10,087 nt of DNA from Candidatus Bipolaricaulota bacterium (GTDB lineage Bacteria; Bipolaricaulota; Bipolaricaulia; UBA7950; UBA9294). The DNA lies in NCBI GenBank assembly GCA_015485945.1, contig WFSM01000136.1, positions 1 to 10,087 on the forward strand, read 5' to 3'. The translations under genes and the position numbers were made by a program. The notes beneath the pieces are model-generated. The model saw only the letters and a program-made list of their open reading frames with translations. It was not told the origin of the DNA and did no database searches. Shown one piece after another: positions 1-7,462 of this stretch. The first letter of the stretch is position 1, and every line of letters starts with the position of its first letter.

Positions 1-1
1 G

Positions 2-35
2 ATCTCTTCTCTGCGTACTCCGTGTCTCTGCGGTG
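2..35 (+). repeat. Interspersed repeat, copy A
   Basis: This copy matches copy C (244-277) at 31 of 34 positions in the same orientation. The shared core reads CTCTTCTC, then GCGT, then CTCCG, and ends in GTCTCTGCGGTG. On the minus strand it is a purine-rich CACCGCAGAGAC-type sequence. It may run beyond the left edge of the window. The nature of the element is not known from the sequence; it is too short to encode a protein. Confidence 0.75.
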
Positions 36-161
36 GCATACTGGATTTATATGTCAATTTCTGTATCGTCACAGGCAAGTTGCGCTGATTTGCCGAGGTA
101 CATCGTGAGCCTTGTGCCTGATGTTGCGCCGCATGGATTGACCTGAAGCACCGCAACAACT

Positions 162-190
162 CTCACTGCGGAGGCGCAGAGAACGCTGGG
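162..190 (-). repeat. Interspersed repeat, copy B (inverted)
   Basis: The reverse complement of this segment aligns without gaps to copy C (251-279), with 23 of 29 positions identical. All six differences are transitions. It lies opposite in orientation to copies A and C, so it forms an imperfect inverted repeat with each of them. In a minus-strand transcript, copies C and B could fold into a long hairpin with the loop at 191-250. Confidence 0.65.
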
Positions 191-191
191 A

Positions 192-211
192 CAAAAATAG
201 TAAGATCTATT
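192..211 (-). terminator. Weak terminator-like AT hairpin after mutS2
   Basis: Read on the minus strand, AATAG pairs with CTATT across a six-base loop (ATCTTA) and runs into a stretch of five Ts, followed by G. The stem is only five pairs and almost all A-T, so as an intrinsic terminator it is weak. The larger hairpin that repeat copies C and B could form lies around it and may matter more. No better terminator for the cysS-fabK-mutS2 unit was seen in the window. Confidence 0.25.
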
Positions 212-243
212 GATTGCTTAAGATTAAACTGTTTAGATTATTA

Positions 244-277
244 ATCTCTTCTCGGCGTTCTCCGCGTCTCTGCGGTG
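244..277 (+). repeat. Interspersed repeat, copy C
   Basis: This is the copy nearest to mutS2, ending 13 bases from the mutS2 stop codon. It is 31 of 34 identical to copy A and 23 of 29 identical, in inverted orientation, to copy B when extended to position 279. Its left end overlaps the AT-rich dyad arm at 241-247. Confidence 0.75.
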
Positions 278-290
278 AGTAAATCCTTTG

Positions 291-2627
291 TCATTCGCTG
301 AGTTCGAACACGGTGACACCATCGCCGCCCTGCGCGGGCGGAGCGGGGCCGTAGTTTTTCACGAACGCGCACGACGCAAGGTAGTTGCGAATTGCATCGC
401 GTAATGCGCCGCTCCCTTTGCCGTGAAGGATGCTCGCCCGGCGCACGTCGGCGAGGAGCAGTCGATCGAGGTAGCGTTCCACCTCGCGCAGTGCCGCAGC
501 CACAGTCATCTGGCGCACGTTGAGTTGGAGGGAGATCGACCCGCCCGACGGTCGCGGCACGGACGTTCGTTCCCATCGCGGTGCGGATCGCGGCCGCGGC
601 GCCGGGTGCAGGATCTCGATGCGGGTACGCAGGTGCTTGCCGTCGACGTCAATGGTCGCCTCGCCCTTGTCCGGTTCCAGCGCCACAATGTCACCGTACA
701 CATCCACGCCGCGCACGTGCACGTAATCGCCAATGGACAGTGCTGCCGAATCAGCGCCGGTTGTGCGGTAGGCGGCATCGGCGCGCGCCCGCATGGCCGC
801 ACGCAACTCAGCAAGACGGCGATGCACAGTGCGGAGCTCGTCCCGTGTCGGTACGGACTTTGCCACCGCTAACAGCTGTTCCACCTCCGCCTGCGTGCGT
901 TTGATGAACGCGTCAAGGTCACGCAACCCCGCCGTAACGTCCGCCTCCTTTTCCGCTTCGAACCGCGCCAGCTTCTGCTCGTACTGACGGCGCGTCGTAG
1001 TGGCACGAGCGAGTTCCTCTTCGGCACGGTGACGGCGGCTGACCATCGCCTGGCGCTCGCGCTGTAGTTGATCGATGATGTCGTCGGCGCGGATCTCTCC
1101 CCGCGATAGAAACGCGCGTGCCTGCTCAACGAGTTGCGGATCGAGCCCAAGGTTGCGCGCGATGATAAACGCATTGCTCCGCCCGGGAATCCCCTCGATC
1201 AGATGAAACGTGGGTGCTAGGCTCACCGGGTCGAATTCCATCGATGCCGTCTTCACGCGCGGGTGCCGGATCGCGAAATATTTAAGCGGAGTAAGGTGCG
1301 TGGATACAACGACGAGCGTGCCACGCGCCAGCAACTCCTCCAACACGGCGAGGCCGAGCGCTGCTCCTTCTTGGGGGTCGGTGCCGGCGCCGAGTTCGTC
1401 GAGAAGCACGAGGGCGTCGGAGTCGACCTCGTTGAGGATGGACACGATGTTCCCCATATGCGCCGAAAATGTGGATAGGTTCTGTGCAAGCGACTGCTCA
1501 TCGCCGATGTCGGTGCGCACGCGGGCGACAACCGCGATTTTGGAATCGGGCGCGGCCGGGATGGGAATCGCCGACTGCGTCATCAGGGTGAGCAACCCGA
1601 TTGTGCGCAACGTAACCGTCTTTCCACCGGTATTCGGTCCGGTGATCACGAGCGCCCGTGCCTCCTTCCCCACGCTCACCGATATCGGCACTACCTGATC
1701 CTCCGGGATCAGCGGATGACGCGCCTGCAACAGGTCGATTGCGTCGCTAAGCTGGGGAAATGCGCAGTGGTGGGCGATCCCGTACGCAGCACGCGCGACC
1801 AGGGAATCGAGGCGTCCCAGAATGGCGCGATCACGCTCCAGGCCCGGCTGCGCGTCCAGTAGGGCCGCAGTCAACTCGCGCAGCAGCCGCGCCGTCTCCT
1901 GATGGATCTCCGCTTCTACCGCCGCGATGGCGTTGTTCTCCTGTACCACCGCTGTCGGCTCGGCGTACAGAGTTTGGCCGGTAGCCGACCGGTCGTGCAC
2001 CACGAACTCCATCGCCCCCACTGCTCCGGATTTCACTGGGACGACGAGCCGCCCTTGACGGCGTGTGATCACCGGATCGCTCACAAGTTCAGGATTGCGG
2101 GACATGAACGCGCGCAGCTTGCGGGTGAGCCGATCCTCCAGCACCCGGCGGTGGGCAGTGAGCGCGGCGAGACGGGGGGACGCGTCGGAACGGACGTCAC
2201 CGTGGTCATCAATCGTGCGGTAGATACGCTTGGCGAGTGCGGTATGAGCAGACAGGCGGCTTCCCAACCGGCGCAAGTAGGGAAGGTCGGCCCGAGCACT
2301 GAGAAGGTCGCGTAATTGGGCGGTGGTATCGAGCGTCGCCGCCACCGCTAGGAACTCCTCGCCATCGAGATGGATGCCGCTGCGGGCACGGGCAAAGTAC
2401 GGACGCAGGTCTTCAATCCCCCCGAACGGCAGTCGCCCGCCGCGTATCAAGTAATCGCGTGTCTCTTCCACCGCGGCGATCTCGCGCTCCAGCTCCGCCC
2501 GGTCCGCAATCGGCGCGAGGGTGTCGATTTCTTCCTCACCAAGTGCGGATTGCGCGTATTCCTTGACACGGGCTTTCAGTCGGGCGTATTCCAGATCGCG
2601 TCGGGCCTTGTCCGTGGCCACCGCCAT
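291..2627 (-). CDS. mutS2: Endonuclease MutS2 / ribosome-rescue ATPase
   Basis: The 778-residue length is normal for full-size MutS2. Residues 1-320 are the core and lever region, with the family motif RRQGRLVVPVK near 189-199. The ABC-type ATPase follows, with Walker A GPNTGGKT (330-337) and Walker B LVLLDELGAGTDP (D410, E411). A charged coiled-coil (about 515-620), a KOW-like beta domain (about 630-675) and a C-terminal Smr domain (about 700-778) with HGKGSGALR (735-743) complete it. MutS2 does not repair mismatches. Work in other bacteria links it to suppression of recombination and to sensing and splitting collided ribosomes. The usual LDLRG at the start of the Smr domain reads LNVRQ here (702-706), losing the conserved Asp, so Smr cleavage may be weak or absent. 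The ATG directly follows the fabK TAA. GGAGG lies 11 bases upstream, rather far. It is the last gene of its operon. Confidence 0.96.
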   Translation of the reverse strand: MAVATDKARRDLEYARLKARVKEYAQSALGEEEIDTLAPIADRAELEREIAAVEETRDYLIRGGRLPFGGIEDLRPYFARARSGIHLDGEEFLAVAATLDTTAQLRDLLSARADLPYLRRLGSRLSAHTALAKRIYRTIDDHGDVRSDASPRLAALTAHRRVLEDRLTRKLRAFMSRNPELVSDPVITRRQGRLVVPVKSGAVGAMEFVVHDRSATGQTLYAEPTAVVQENNAIAAVEAEIHQETARLLRELTAALLDAQPGLERDRAILGRLDSLVARAAYGIAHHCAFPQLSDAIDLLQARHPLIPEDQVVPISVSVGKEARALVITGPNTGGKTVTLRTIGLLTLMTQSAIPIPAAPDSKIAVVARVRTDIGDEQSLAQNLSTFSAHMGNIVSILNEVDSDALVLLDELGAGTDPQEGAALGLAVLEELLARGTLVVVSTHLTPLKYFAIRHPRVKTASMEFDPVSLAPTFHLIEGIPGRSNAFIIARNLGLDPQLVEQARAFLSRGEIRADDIIDQLQRERQAMVSRRHRAEEELARATTTRRQYEQKLARFEAEKEADVTAGLRDLDAFIKRTQAEVEQLLAVAKSVPTRDELRTVHRRLAELRAAMRARADAAYRTTGADSAALSIGDYVHVRGVDVYGDIVALEPDKGEATIDVDGKHLRTRIEILHPAPRPRSAPRWERTSVPRPSGGSISLQLNVRQMTVAAALREVERYLDRLLLADVRRASILHGKGSGALRDAIRNYLASCAFVKNYGPAPPAQGGDGVTVFELSE

Positions 2628-3560
2628 TTACGCAAACGCCTCCGGGGGAAGGAGCTGTCGCGCCTGGGCGACCATCTCGTCGATGATTTGCTTCACCGGC
2701 TTGATCTCGGTGATCATCCCCGCGACTTGGCCGGCCATCAACGAGCCGGTGGTGAGATCGCCGTCATACACCGCGCGGCGCAGTCCGCCAACGGCCAGTG
2801 TCTCGAACTCCTCGCGCGGGCGTCCCTCCCGCTCGTACTGGGCGAATGTCTTGGTCATCTTGTTGGCGAGCGTGCGCACGGGCGCGCCGATACTGCGTCC
2901 GGTGACGATCGTTGCCCGCTCGTTTGCCTTGACCACCGCGCGCTTGAAGTTCTCGTGCACCGGCGCCTCAGTCGAGGTGAGAAATCGCGTTCCCATCTGC
3001 ACTCCCTTCGCACCGAGCACAAACGCCGCCGCCAGTCCCCGTCCATCGGCGATTCCGCCGGCCGCAACCACTGGGATATCCACTGCGTCGGCCACGAGTG
3101 GAACGAGGACGAATGTCGTCACCTCACCCACGTGTCCGCCCGATTCCGTTCCCTCGGCGACAATGCCGTCCGCCCCGGCGCGGGCCATGCGTACTGCCAG
3201 AGACACCGCCGGGATAACGGGAAACACTTTGATTCCTTTTTCCTTCAGGCGGTCGATGTACTTCGCCGGGTTGCCGGCGCCGGTGGTCACCATCGTCACA
3301 CGGGCGTCGAGCACCACCTGCACTTGATCGTCGATGTTCGGGTCCATCAGCATCAGGTTTACTCCGAACGGCCGATCCGTCAGTTTCCGCACTTGCGCGA
3401 TTTGCTCGGCGAGCACAGCAGGTGGCATTCCGCCCGATCCGATAACCCCCAATCCACCGGCATTGGACACCGCTGCAACCAGCGGCGCCCGCGATACGTG
3501 TGCCATCCCCCCGAGGAAAATCGGGTACTTAATCCCGAGCATCTCACAGATTCGATTCAT
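2628..3560 (-). CDS. fabK: FMN-dependent enoyl-ACP reductase II (FabK-like) / nitronate monooxygenase family
   Basis: This 310-residue TIM-barrel flavoprotein has the length and motif order of FabK. It shows YPIFLGGMA (12-20), AGGLGVIG (34-41), TTGAGNPAKY (92-101), SGGHVGE with the likely catalytic His143 (140-146), the FMN phosphate-binding AAGGIADG (166-173), GTRF (190-193) and SLMAGQVAG near the end (273-281). FabK reduces the trans-2-enoyl-ACP double bond with NAD(P)H in the last step of fatty-acid elongation. The related nitronate monooxygenases oxidise alkyl nitronates. TTGAGNP, the TT after GGHxGE and the MAGQxAG motif resemble FabK more than nitronate monooxygenase, but family assignment without a search is not final. 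The start overlaps the cysS stop as ATGA, with GGAGG four bases upstream, so translation is probably coupled. It is not next to other fatty-acid genes here. The protein is soluble, with no signal peptide. Confidence 0.85.
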   Translation of the reverse strand: MNRICEMLGIKYPIFLGGMAHVSRAPLVAAVSNAGGLGVIGSGGMPPAVLAEQIAQVRKLTDRPFGVNLMLMDPNIDDQVQVVLDARVTMVTTGAGNPAKYIDRLKEKGIKVFPVIPAVSLAVRMARAGADGIVAEGTESGGHVGEVTTFVLVPLVADAVDIPVVAAGGIADGRGLAAAFVLGAKGVQMGTRFLTSTEAPVHENFKRAVVKANERATIVTGRSIGAPVRTLANKMTKTFAQYEREGRPREEFETLAVGGLRRAVYDGDLTTGSLMAGQVAGMITEIKPVKQIIDEMVAQARQLLPPEAFA

Positions 3561-4978
3561 GATTCCTCCCGCGTCCAGATTGTCCCGTGAGCGGTGTCCT
3601 TAAGCGCGATCCCGAGTTCCGTAAGCCGGTCGCGGATCCGGTCGGCAAGCGCAAACTCCTTGTCCTCCCGCAGTTTGGCGCGCAATTCGATCAGAAGCTC
3701 CATCAGCTCGTCCGTCAATCCGGTTGATGCCGCTCCCCGCGGTTGGAACAGTCCAAGCGGCTTCCCGAGGTCGCGCACGAGGTTGACCGCGGCGCGCAGG
3801 GCAAGCCGGTCGGCACCAGTGGCGGTCGCCCGAAACCGGTTTGCCGCCGCTACCAGTTCCTGAATCACGGCGAGTGCGTCTACGGTGTTTAGGTCATCAT
3901 CCATTGCGGCGAGGTAGCGGTCTTTGAACGCCGTCAGGCTGGCGATAAACGCGGTTCCGGCATGTCCAGGGGCCTCATCACCGGCGCCGCGCAGCTCGGC
4001 CTCAACCTCGGAAATCAGTGTACGGATTCGATCGCCCGCCTTCTCCGCCTCAGCAAGCGCGGATTCCGAGTAGTCGAGCGGCTTGCGATAGTGGCGCGAC
4101 AAGTAGAAATAGCGCACTGTCTCCGGGTCGAACCGGCCAAGCACTTCGTAAGCATACGCAAAGTTGCCGGTCGATTTCGCCATTTTTTCTCCGTTCACGG
4201 TAAGCATCCCGTTGTGGAGCCAAAACCGCGCGAACGTCTTCCCGGTCAGCGCTTCGGCCTGCGCGATCTCATTTTCATGGTGGGGAAAGATGAGGTCGTT
4301 GCCGCCAGCGTGAATGTCAAGCGTGTCGCCGAGATAGTGACGGGAGAGGACAACGCACTCGGTGTGCCACCCTGGCCGTCCTTCGCCCCACGGGGAATCC
4401 CATTTCGGCTCACCCGGCTTGGCTGCCTTCCACAGCGTGAAGTCAAGCGGATCTTCCTTCTTTTCCGAGGCGGCGATCCGCGCGCCGGAGCGCAGTTCAT
4501 CGACGCTGCGTCCGGACAGCTTGCCGTACTCGTTGAACGCGCGCACGCGGAAGTACACGTCGCCGCCCTGTTCATACGCGTATCCCGTTTCGATCAATTG
4601 TTGCACGAGCTTGATCATGCCGGCGATGTGATCGGTGGCGCGCGGACTGTGCGTCGGTGGCACGACGCCAAGGCGGTCGAGGAGACCGAAATAAGCGTCG
4701 GTGTACTCGGCGGCAATCGCTGCCACACTCGTGCCCGCTTCCTGCGCACGGGCGATCAGTTTATCATCGACGTCGGTAATGTTCTGGACGTAGATCACGT
4801 CCCATCCCTTGAACCGCTCCATGTATTGGCGCAGCGTGCCGAATACGAGAATCGGACGCAGATTGCCGATGTGGAGATGATCGTAGACGGTGGGGCCGCA
4901 CACGTACATCCTCACAGTCTTCCCATCCTGTGGCTCAAACTCCTGTTTTTCACGCGTGAGGGTGTTGTACAGTTTCAT
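3557..4978 (-). CDS. cysS: Cysteinyl-tRNA synthetase
   Basis: CysRS is a class I enzyme that charges tRNA-Cys with cysteine using ATP. The protein is 473 residues, as usual for bacteria. The nucleotide-binding HIGN is at 36-39 after YVCGPTVYD, and the second signature appears as KMAKS (265-269), a variant of KMSKS. The zinc ligands that select cysteine are visible as Cys27, Cys208 (in HTEC), His233 and Glu237 (in FPHHENE). A helical region (about 300-410) and a C-terminal anticodon-binding part with EFALADRIRDRLTELGI (441-457) follow. The ATG has GGAGGT six bases upstream and a perfect TATAAT a little further up, so this gene probably opens its own transcription unit as well as receiving read-through from the ABC genes. 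It overlaps the fabK start by four bases. Confidence 0.98.
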   Translation of the reverse strand: MKLYNTLTREKQEFEPQDGKTVRMYVCGPTVYDHLHIGNLRPILVFGTLRQYMERFKGWDVIYVQNITDVDDKLIARAQEAGTSVAAIAAEYTDAYFGLLDRLGVVPPTHSPRATDHIAGMIKLVQQLIETGYAYEQGGDVYFRVRAFNEYGKLSGRSVDELRSGARIAASEKKEDPLDFTLWKAAKPGEPKWDSPWGEGRPGWHTECVVLSRHYLGDTLDIHAGGNDLIFPHHENEIAQAEALTGKTFARFWLHNGMLTVNGEKMAKSTGNFAYAYEVLGRFDPETVRYFYLSRHYRKPLDYSESALAEAEKAGDRIRTLISEVEAELRGAGDEAPGHAGTAFIASLTAFKDRYLAAMDDDLNTVDALAVIQELVAAANRFRATATGADRLALRAAVNLVRDLGKPLGLFQPRGAASTGLTDELMELLIELRAKLREDKEFALADRIRDRLTELGIALKDTAHGTIWTREES

Positions 4979-4999
4979 CGCCCCACCTCCGTTGGATTG

Positions 5000-5005
5000 A
5001 TTATA
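5000..5005 (-). promoter_or_regulatory. -10 box upstream of cysS
   Basis: The minus strand reads TATAAT, a perfect consensus -10, in the 36-base gap between the second permease and cysS. A start seven bases downstream would give a leader of about 20 bases that keeps the GGAGGT at 4985-4990. No good -35 hexamer is found at 16-18 bases and there is no TGn extension, so strength is uncertain. Confidence 0.45.
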
Positions 5006-5014
5006 CCGAACCGG

Positions 5015-6070
5015 TCAGCGCCGTTCCGGTTGTACCACATAGTGAGCGAGCACGGGAAACAGGATCGCGCCTGTCCCGAACAGGGCGGCGGTGATCGTCC
5101 AGAATCGAGCGGCTCCCATGGCGCTTACTCCGGTGACGACCTGCATCCCGTTTACCATGTACGTCAGCGGCAGAAACATCGCCAGTGTGCGCAGGTAGCC
5201 GGGCATAAGCTCGACTGGGAAGTACACTCCGGAGAAGAACATCATCACCATGGCGAGAATGTTTGCGATATTGCCGGCGCTTGCCGGGCGGCGCACAAAC
5301 AGGGCGATGATCGTCCCCAACGCCATCGATCCCACCGTTGCCGCGAGCACGAACACGGTAAATTGCCACCAGTTAACAGCGAAGTGGAGGTGAAGTAGCC
5401 CAATTGCGGTGATGAGGGTAATCAAGCTGGCGATGTACGCCATCACCGCCCGCACGGCCCCGATCGCCACGAGCAGCATTGTCGGCCGCATCGGGGTGGC
5501 GACGAACCGGTCGAGCAACCGGCGCTCCTTCATCATCGTCAAATGGCCTGAGATCCCGGTCAGCCCGGCGGTAAGGATGGAAAATGCGATGATCCCGGGG
5601 ACGACGAGGTTGAGCCAGCCCCCGGGGTTCTTCCCCACAACCACCTTTTCGGCCCGTACAATCGGCGTCACGCGCTGGCGCGCCAGGTTATACTGGGTGG
5701 TGATTCCGGCGGCGATCTGCATGAACTGGGGATTATTCTGAACTTGGGTCGGATTGTACACGAAATGGAGCACGTCTCCGTCCAGGTATAGTCCGAAATC
5801 CGCCTGACCCTTTTCCACCGCGTGAATGAGCGCGGACCGATTTGGGTAGTCGATCACGTGCAGGTCAGACATTGGGGCGAGGACTGCCTGCACCGTTGGT
5901 GCGGCACTGCCGGCCACGACCACGCCCAACCGCGGGGTACTCGATCCCTTCATGAGAAACCCGAAGATAATGATGAACACGAGTGGGAAGATGAACATCA
6001 ATATGAGTGCCTGTTTGTCGCGGGCGAACCGGACTGCTTCCGTGCGGATGAGAGTGATGAGGGCGGACAT
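5015..6070 (-). CDS. ABC-2 type transporter permease, second subunit
   Basis: The protein is 351 residues, with the plan of the ABC-2 exporter permeases: one membrane helix (about 21-40), an extracytoplasmic domain (about 45-150), then five more helices (about 153-175, 198-224, 236-258, 265-287 and 325-346). The cytoplasmic loop LLDRFVATPMRPTMLL (185-200) matches the ABC-2 signature that contacts the ATPase. With the first permease and the ATPase it should form an exporter; the substrate (drug, lipid, polymer or other) cannot be told from sequence. I chose the ATG at 6070 because it overlaps the upstream TGA as TGATG, starts right at the amphipathic N-terminus and follows a G-rich stretch. 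An upstream in-frame start at 6115 would add 15 residues with no family character. Its 3' end precedes cysS by 36 bases. Confidence 0.9.
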   Translation of the reverse strand: MSALITLIRTEAVRFARDKQALILMFIFPLVFIIIFGFLMKGSSTPRLGVVVAGSAAPTVQAVLAPMSDLHVIDYPNRSALIHAVEKGQADFGLYLDGDVLHFVYNPTQVQNNPQFMQIAAGITTQYNLARQRVTPIVRAEKVVVGKNPGGWLNLVVPGIIAFSILTAGLTGISGHLTMMKERRLLDRFVATPMRPTMLLVAIGAVRAVMAYIASLITLITAIGLLHLHFAVNWWQFTVFVLAATVGSMALGTIIALFVRRPASAGNIANILAMVMMFFSGVYFPVELMPGYLRTLAMFLPLTYMVNGMQVVTGVSAMGAARFWTITAALFGTGAILFPVLAHYVVQPERR

Positions 6071-7272
6071 CACTGTACCCCCCACGAGATCCGCCGTGCC
6101 GCGATCAGGCTGCATATTCCGATCCAGGCGATTGGTACCGCGATGCTCGCCACCAGCGGCATCCCTTCCCCACCCAACCCCAAACTCATCCGCAGCCCGG
6201 CGGCGATGTAGGTGACTGGGTTTGCAAACACGACCACCTTGAGTGCAAGCGGCAGGTTCCCCACCGGGAAGAACAGCCCGCCGAGGAAAATCAACGGGAT
6301 GTTAAGAAGATTGCCGATCGCCATTCCGCCATCGCCGGTCTTGGCCAACGCCGCAACGAGGAACCCGAACGCGAGAAACGTGAAGAACCCGAGGACGAGA
6401 AATAAGATTGCTCCTGGCCGCCCGAAGTTCACCTGCGCCCCCAGCCAAAACCGCCCGATTACGTACAGGAGGGCGAACTGGAGGAGGCACAGTCCAAGCT
6501 GGCCGATGGAGAATCCCAAGAGGTACCGCAACGGGGTAAACGGCGTGACAAAGTAGCGCTGAAGGATGTGGCGATCGCGCGAGTACAGAATTGTGCCCGG
6601 TACCCCGAACAGGCCGCTCGTGAAAAACGCCATCAGGATGACCCCGGGAAGAAGGAACGACGCGTATGACACCGCGTGCTTGTTCTTGCCCGTCCACTCG
6701 GTCACCGGCTTTGTCTCGTCAGACGGCACGTATTGCCCCGCCCGGATCAAGACCTCACGATCGATTCCGGAGATCACGCCGGCGATGATCCCTGCCGCCA
6801 CCCGGGACGCTTCACTGCTGTTGTTGACGATTACCTTGATCGGCGTTGGCGTTGCGTACGACGCGCGCAGGCGGGCCACCATCGCGCCGTTGAATCCAGG
6901 AGGAATGACGACGACCGCCGTGATCCGCTCACGGTTGAGGGCAGCATCGGCACGGGCGCGGAACGCCGCTGTAGTTTCCCCGGGGTGCGGACGCAGTAGC
7001 GTGAACAGCGGCTCCTGTCCGGACGGAGCCGTACTCAGTGAATCAAAGGTGTGCACGACAATCGCGGCGAAATCCGGTCCGGCAACAGTGGCTTTTTCCT
7101 CGTTTACCACGGCAATTTTAAAGTTCATCTTGCCCTGCTTGCCCGTGGAGGAAAAGATGAGCGCCAGGATGACGAATAGAAACACGGGAAAAATGAGAAA
7201 CCAGAACAGCGTCACTCGCTCCCGCAACGACACGGCGAGGTACGCGCGGGCGGCTGCAATGATTCCGTTCAT
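6070..7272 (-). CDS. ABC-2 type transporter permease, first subunit
   Basis: The protein is 400 residues. It has an N-terminal membrane helix (about 22-41) and a large extracytoplasmic domain (about 45-200) of mixed alpha/beta character, including the VVNEE segment (55-59). Five helices follow (about 203-226, 252-274, 287-309, 318-338 and 374-392). The loop LQRYFVTPFTPLRYLLG (237-253) is the ABC-2 signature on the cytoplasmic side. The next permease has the same layout but is clearly a different sequence, so the exporter is probably a heterodimer with one ATPase gene serving both. The start has GGAGGT (7278-7283) five bases upstream. The stop is fused to the next start as TGATG, which suggests coupled, equal synthesis of the two membrane subunits. 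Confidence 0.92.
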   Translation of the reverse strand: MNGIIAAARAYLAVSLRERVTLFWFLIFPVFLFVILALIFSSTGKQGKMNFKIAVVNEEKATVAGPDFAAIVVHTFDSLSTAPSGQEPLFTLLRPHPGETTAAFRARADAALNRERITAVVVIPPGFNGAMVARLRASYATPTPIKVIVNNSSEASRVAAGIIAGVISGIDREVLIRAGQYVPSDETKPVTEWTGKNKHAVSYASFLLPGVILMAFFTSGLFGVPGTILYSRDRHILQRYFVTPFTPLRYLLGFSIGQLGLCLLQFALLYVIGRFWLGAQVNFGRPGAILFLVLGFFTFLAFGFLVAALAKTGDGGMAIGNLLNIPLIFLGGLFFPVGNLPLALKVVVFANPVTYIAAGLRMSLGLGGEGMPLVASIAVPIAWIGICSLIAARRISWGVQ

Positions 7273-7277
7273 AAAAG

Positions 7278-7283
7278 ACCTCC
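7278..7283 (-). promoter_or_regulatory. Strong ribosome binding site of first permease
   Basis: GGAGGT on the minus strand sits five bases before the ATG at 7272, near optimal. It fixes this start codon and lets the permease be translated independently of the distant ATPase gene. Confidence 0.8.
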
Positions 7284-7364
7284 GCTCATGCTTTCCCCAT
7301 GCCTGGACCGACGTGGGTGCCCGTTCCCGAATTGACCGAGCTCATAATTCCGGGGTCACTGAGC

Positions 7365-7403
7365 CACGCCGGGCAGCCAACACCCGGCTGTTACCCGGCC
7401 GTG
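7365..7403 (-). other. Long stable hairpin in ATPase-permease gap
   Basis: CACG, CCGGG and CAGCC (7365-7378) pair with GGCTG, CCCGG and CGTG (7386-7403). This gives fourteen base pairs, almost all G-C, broken only by a three-base bulge (TTA, 7391-7393) and a one-base bulge (7399), with a seven-base loop. No U-tract follows on either strand. It could slow ribosomes or polymerase, mark an RNA processing point, or protect a segment of the transcript; which of these cannot be told. Confidence 0.7.
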
Positions 7404-7432
7404 CCCGTCTCCAACTTTTCTCAATCGCGATT

Positions 7433-7462
7433 CTTATACACGATCACCCGTAGTGGCGGCAA
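7433..7462 (-). promoter_or_regulatory. Candidate internal promoter for the two permeases
   Basis: On the minus strand TTGCCG (7462-7457) is followed after 18 bases by TATAAG (7438-7433), four and five matches to the sigma-70-type consensus. Transcription would begin near 7426, upstream of the hairpin. It would allow the membrane subunits to be expressed apart from the ATPase. Confidence 0.4.

Larger units (their letters stand above)
1..290. other. Gene-free region downstream of mutS2 with a repeat cluster
   Basis: No frame here gives a believable protein. The stretch holds three related copies of an interspersed repeat (listed separately) and AT-rich dyads between the second and third copies. 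One dyad is AGATTAA (221-227) with TTAATCT (241-247). Another is AATAG (196-200) with CTATT (207-211). Base composition is clearly more AT-rich than in mutS2, especially at 191-250. It is the 3' end of the cysS-fabK-mutS2 transcription unit, so the repeats would be transcribed unless termination occurs within the first bases after the mutS2 stop. Confidence 0.7.

Noticed and set aside
1..290. CRISPR array
   Set aside because: The repeats are only three, alternate in orientation and are unevenly spaced, which is not a CRISPR array.
2370..3590. Plus-strand open frame (406 codons) over the fabK-like gene and the mutS2 start
   Set aside because: It is antisense to genes with clear catalytic motifs and its composition is that of a shadow frame.
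4184..4190. KMAKS instead of KMSKS in CysRS as a sign of lost function
   Set aside because: KMAKS is a tolerated variant of the class I signature, and all zinc ligands and HIGN are intact.
3962..5398. Long open frame on the plus strand (478 codons) across cysS and the second permease
   Set aside because: It is antisense to two well-supported genes, spans their junction, has no recognisable motif and is rich in His and Arg as expected from reverse reading of GC-rich codons.
6071..6115. 15-residue N-terminal extension of the second permease
   Set aside because: It would overlap the previous gene by 46 bases. The TGATG start at 6070 is the usual coupled arrangement.
7286..7345. 19-codon minus-strand frame ahead of the permease ribosome site
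   Set aside because: Only a poor ribosome site precedes it and nothing is recognisable. It is mentioned in the leader finding but not listed as a gene.
6566..7453. Plus-strand open frame (295 codons) over the first permease
   Set aside because: It is a shadow of the permease; it has no motifs and no ribosome site was evident.
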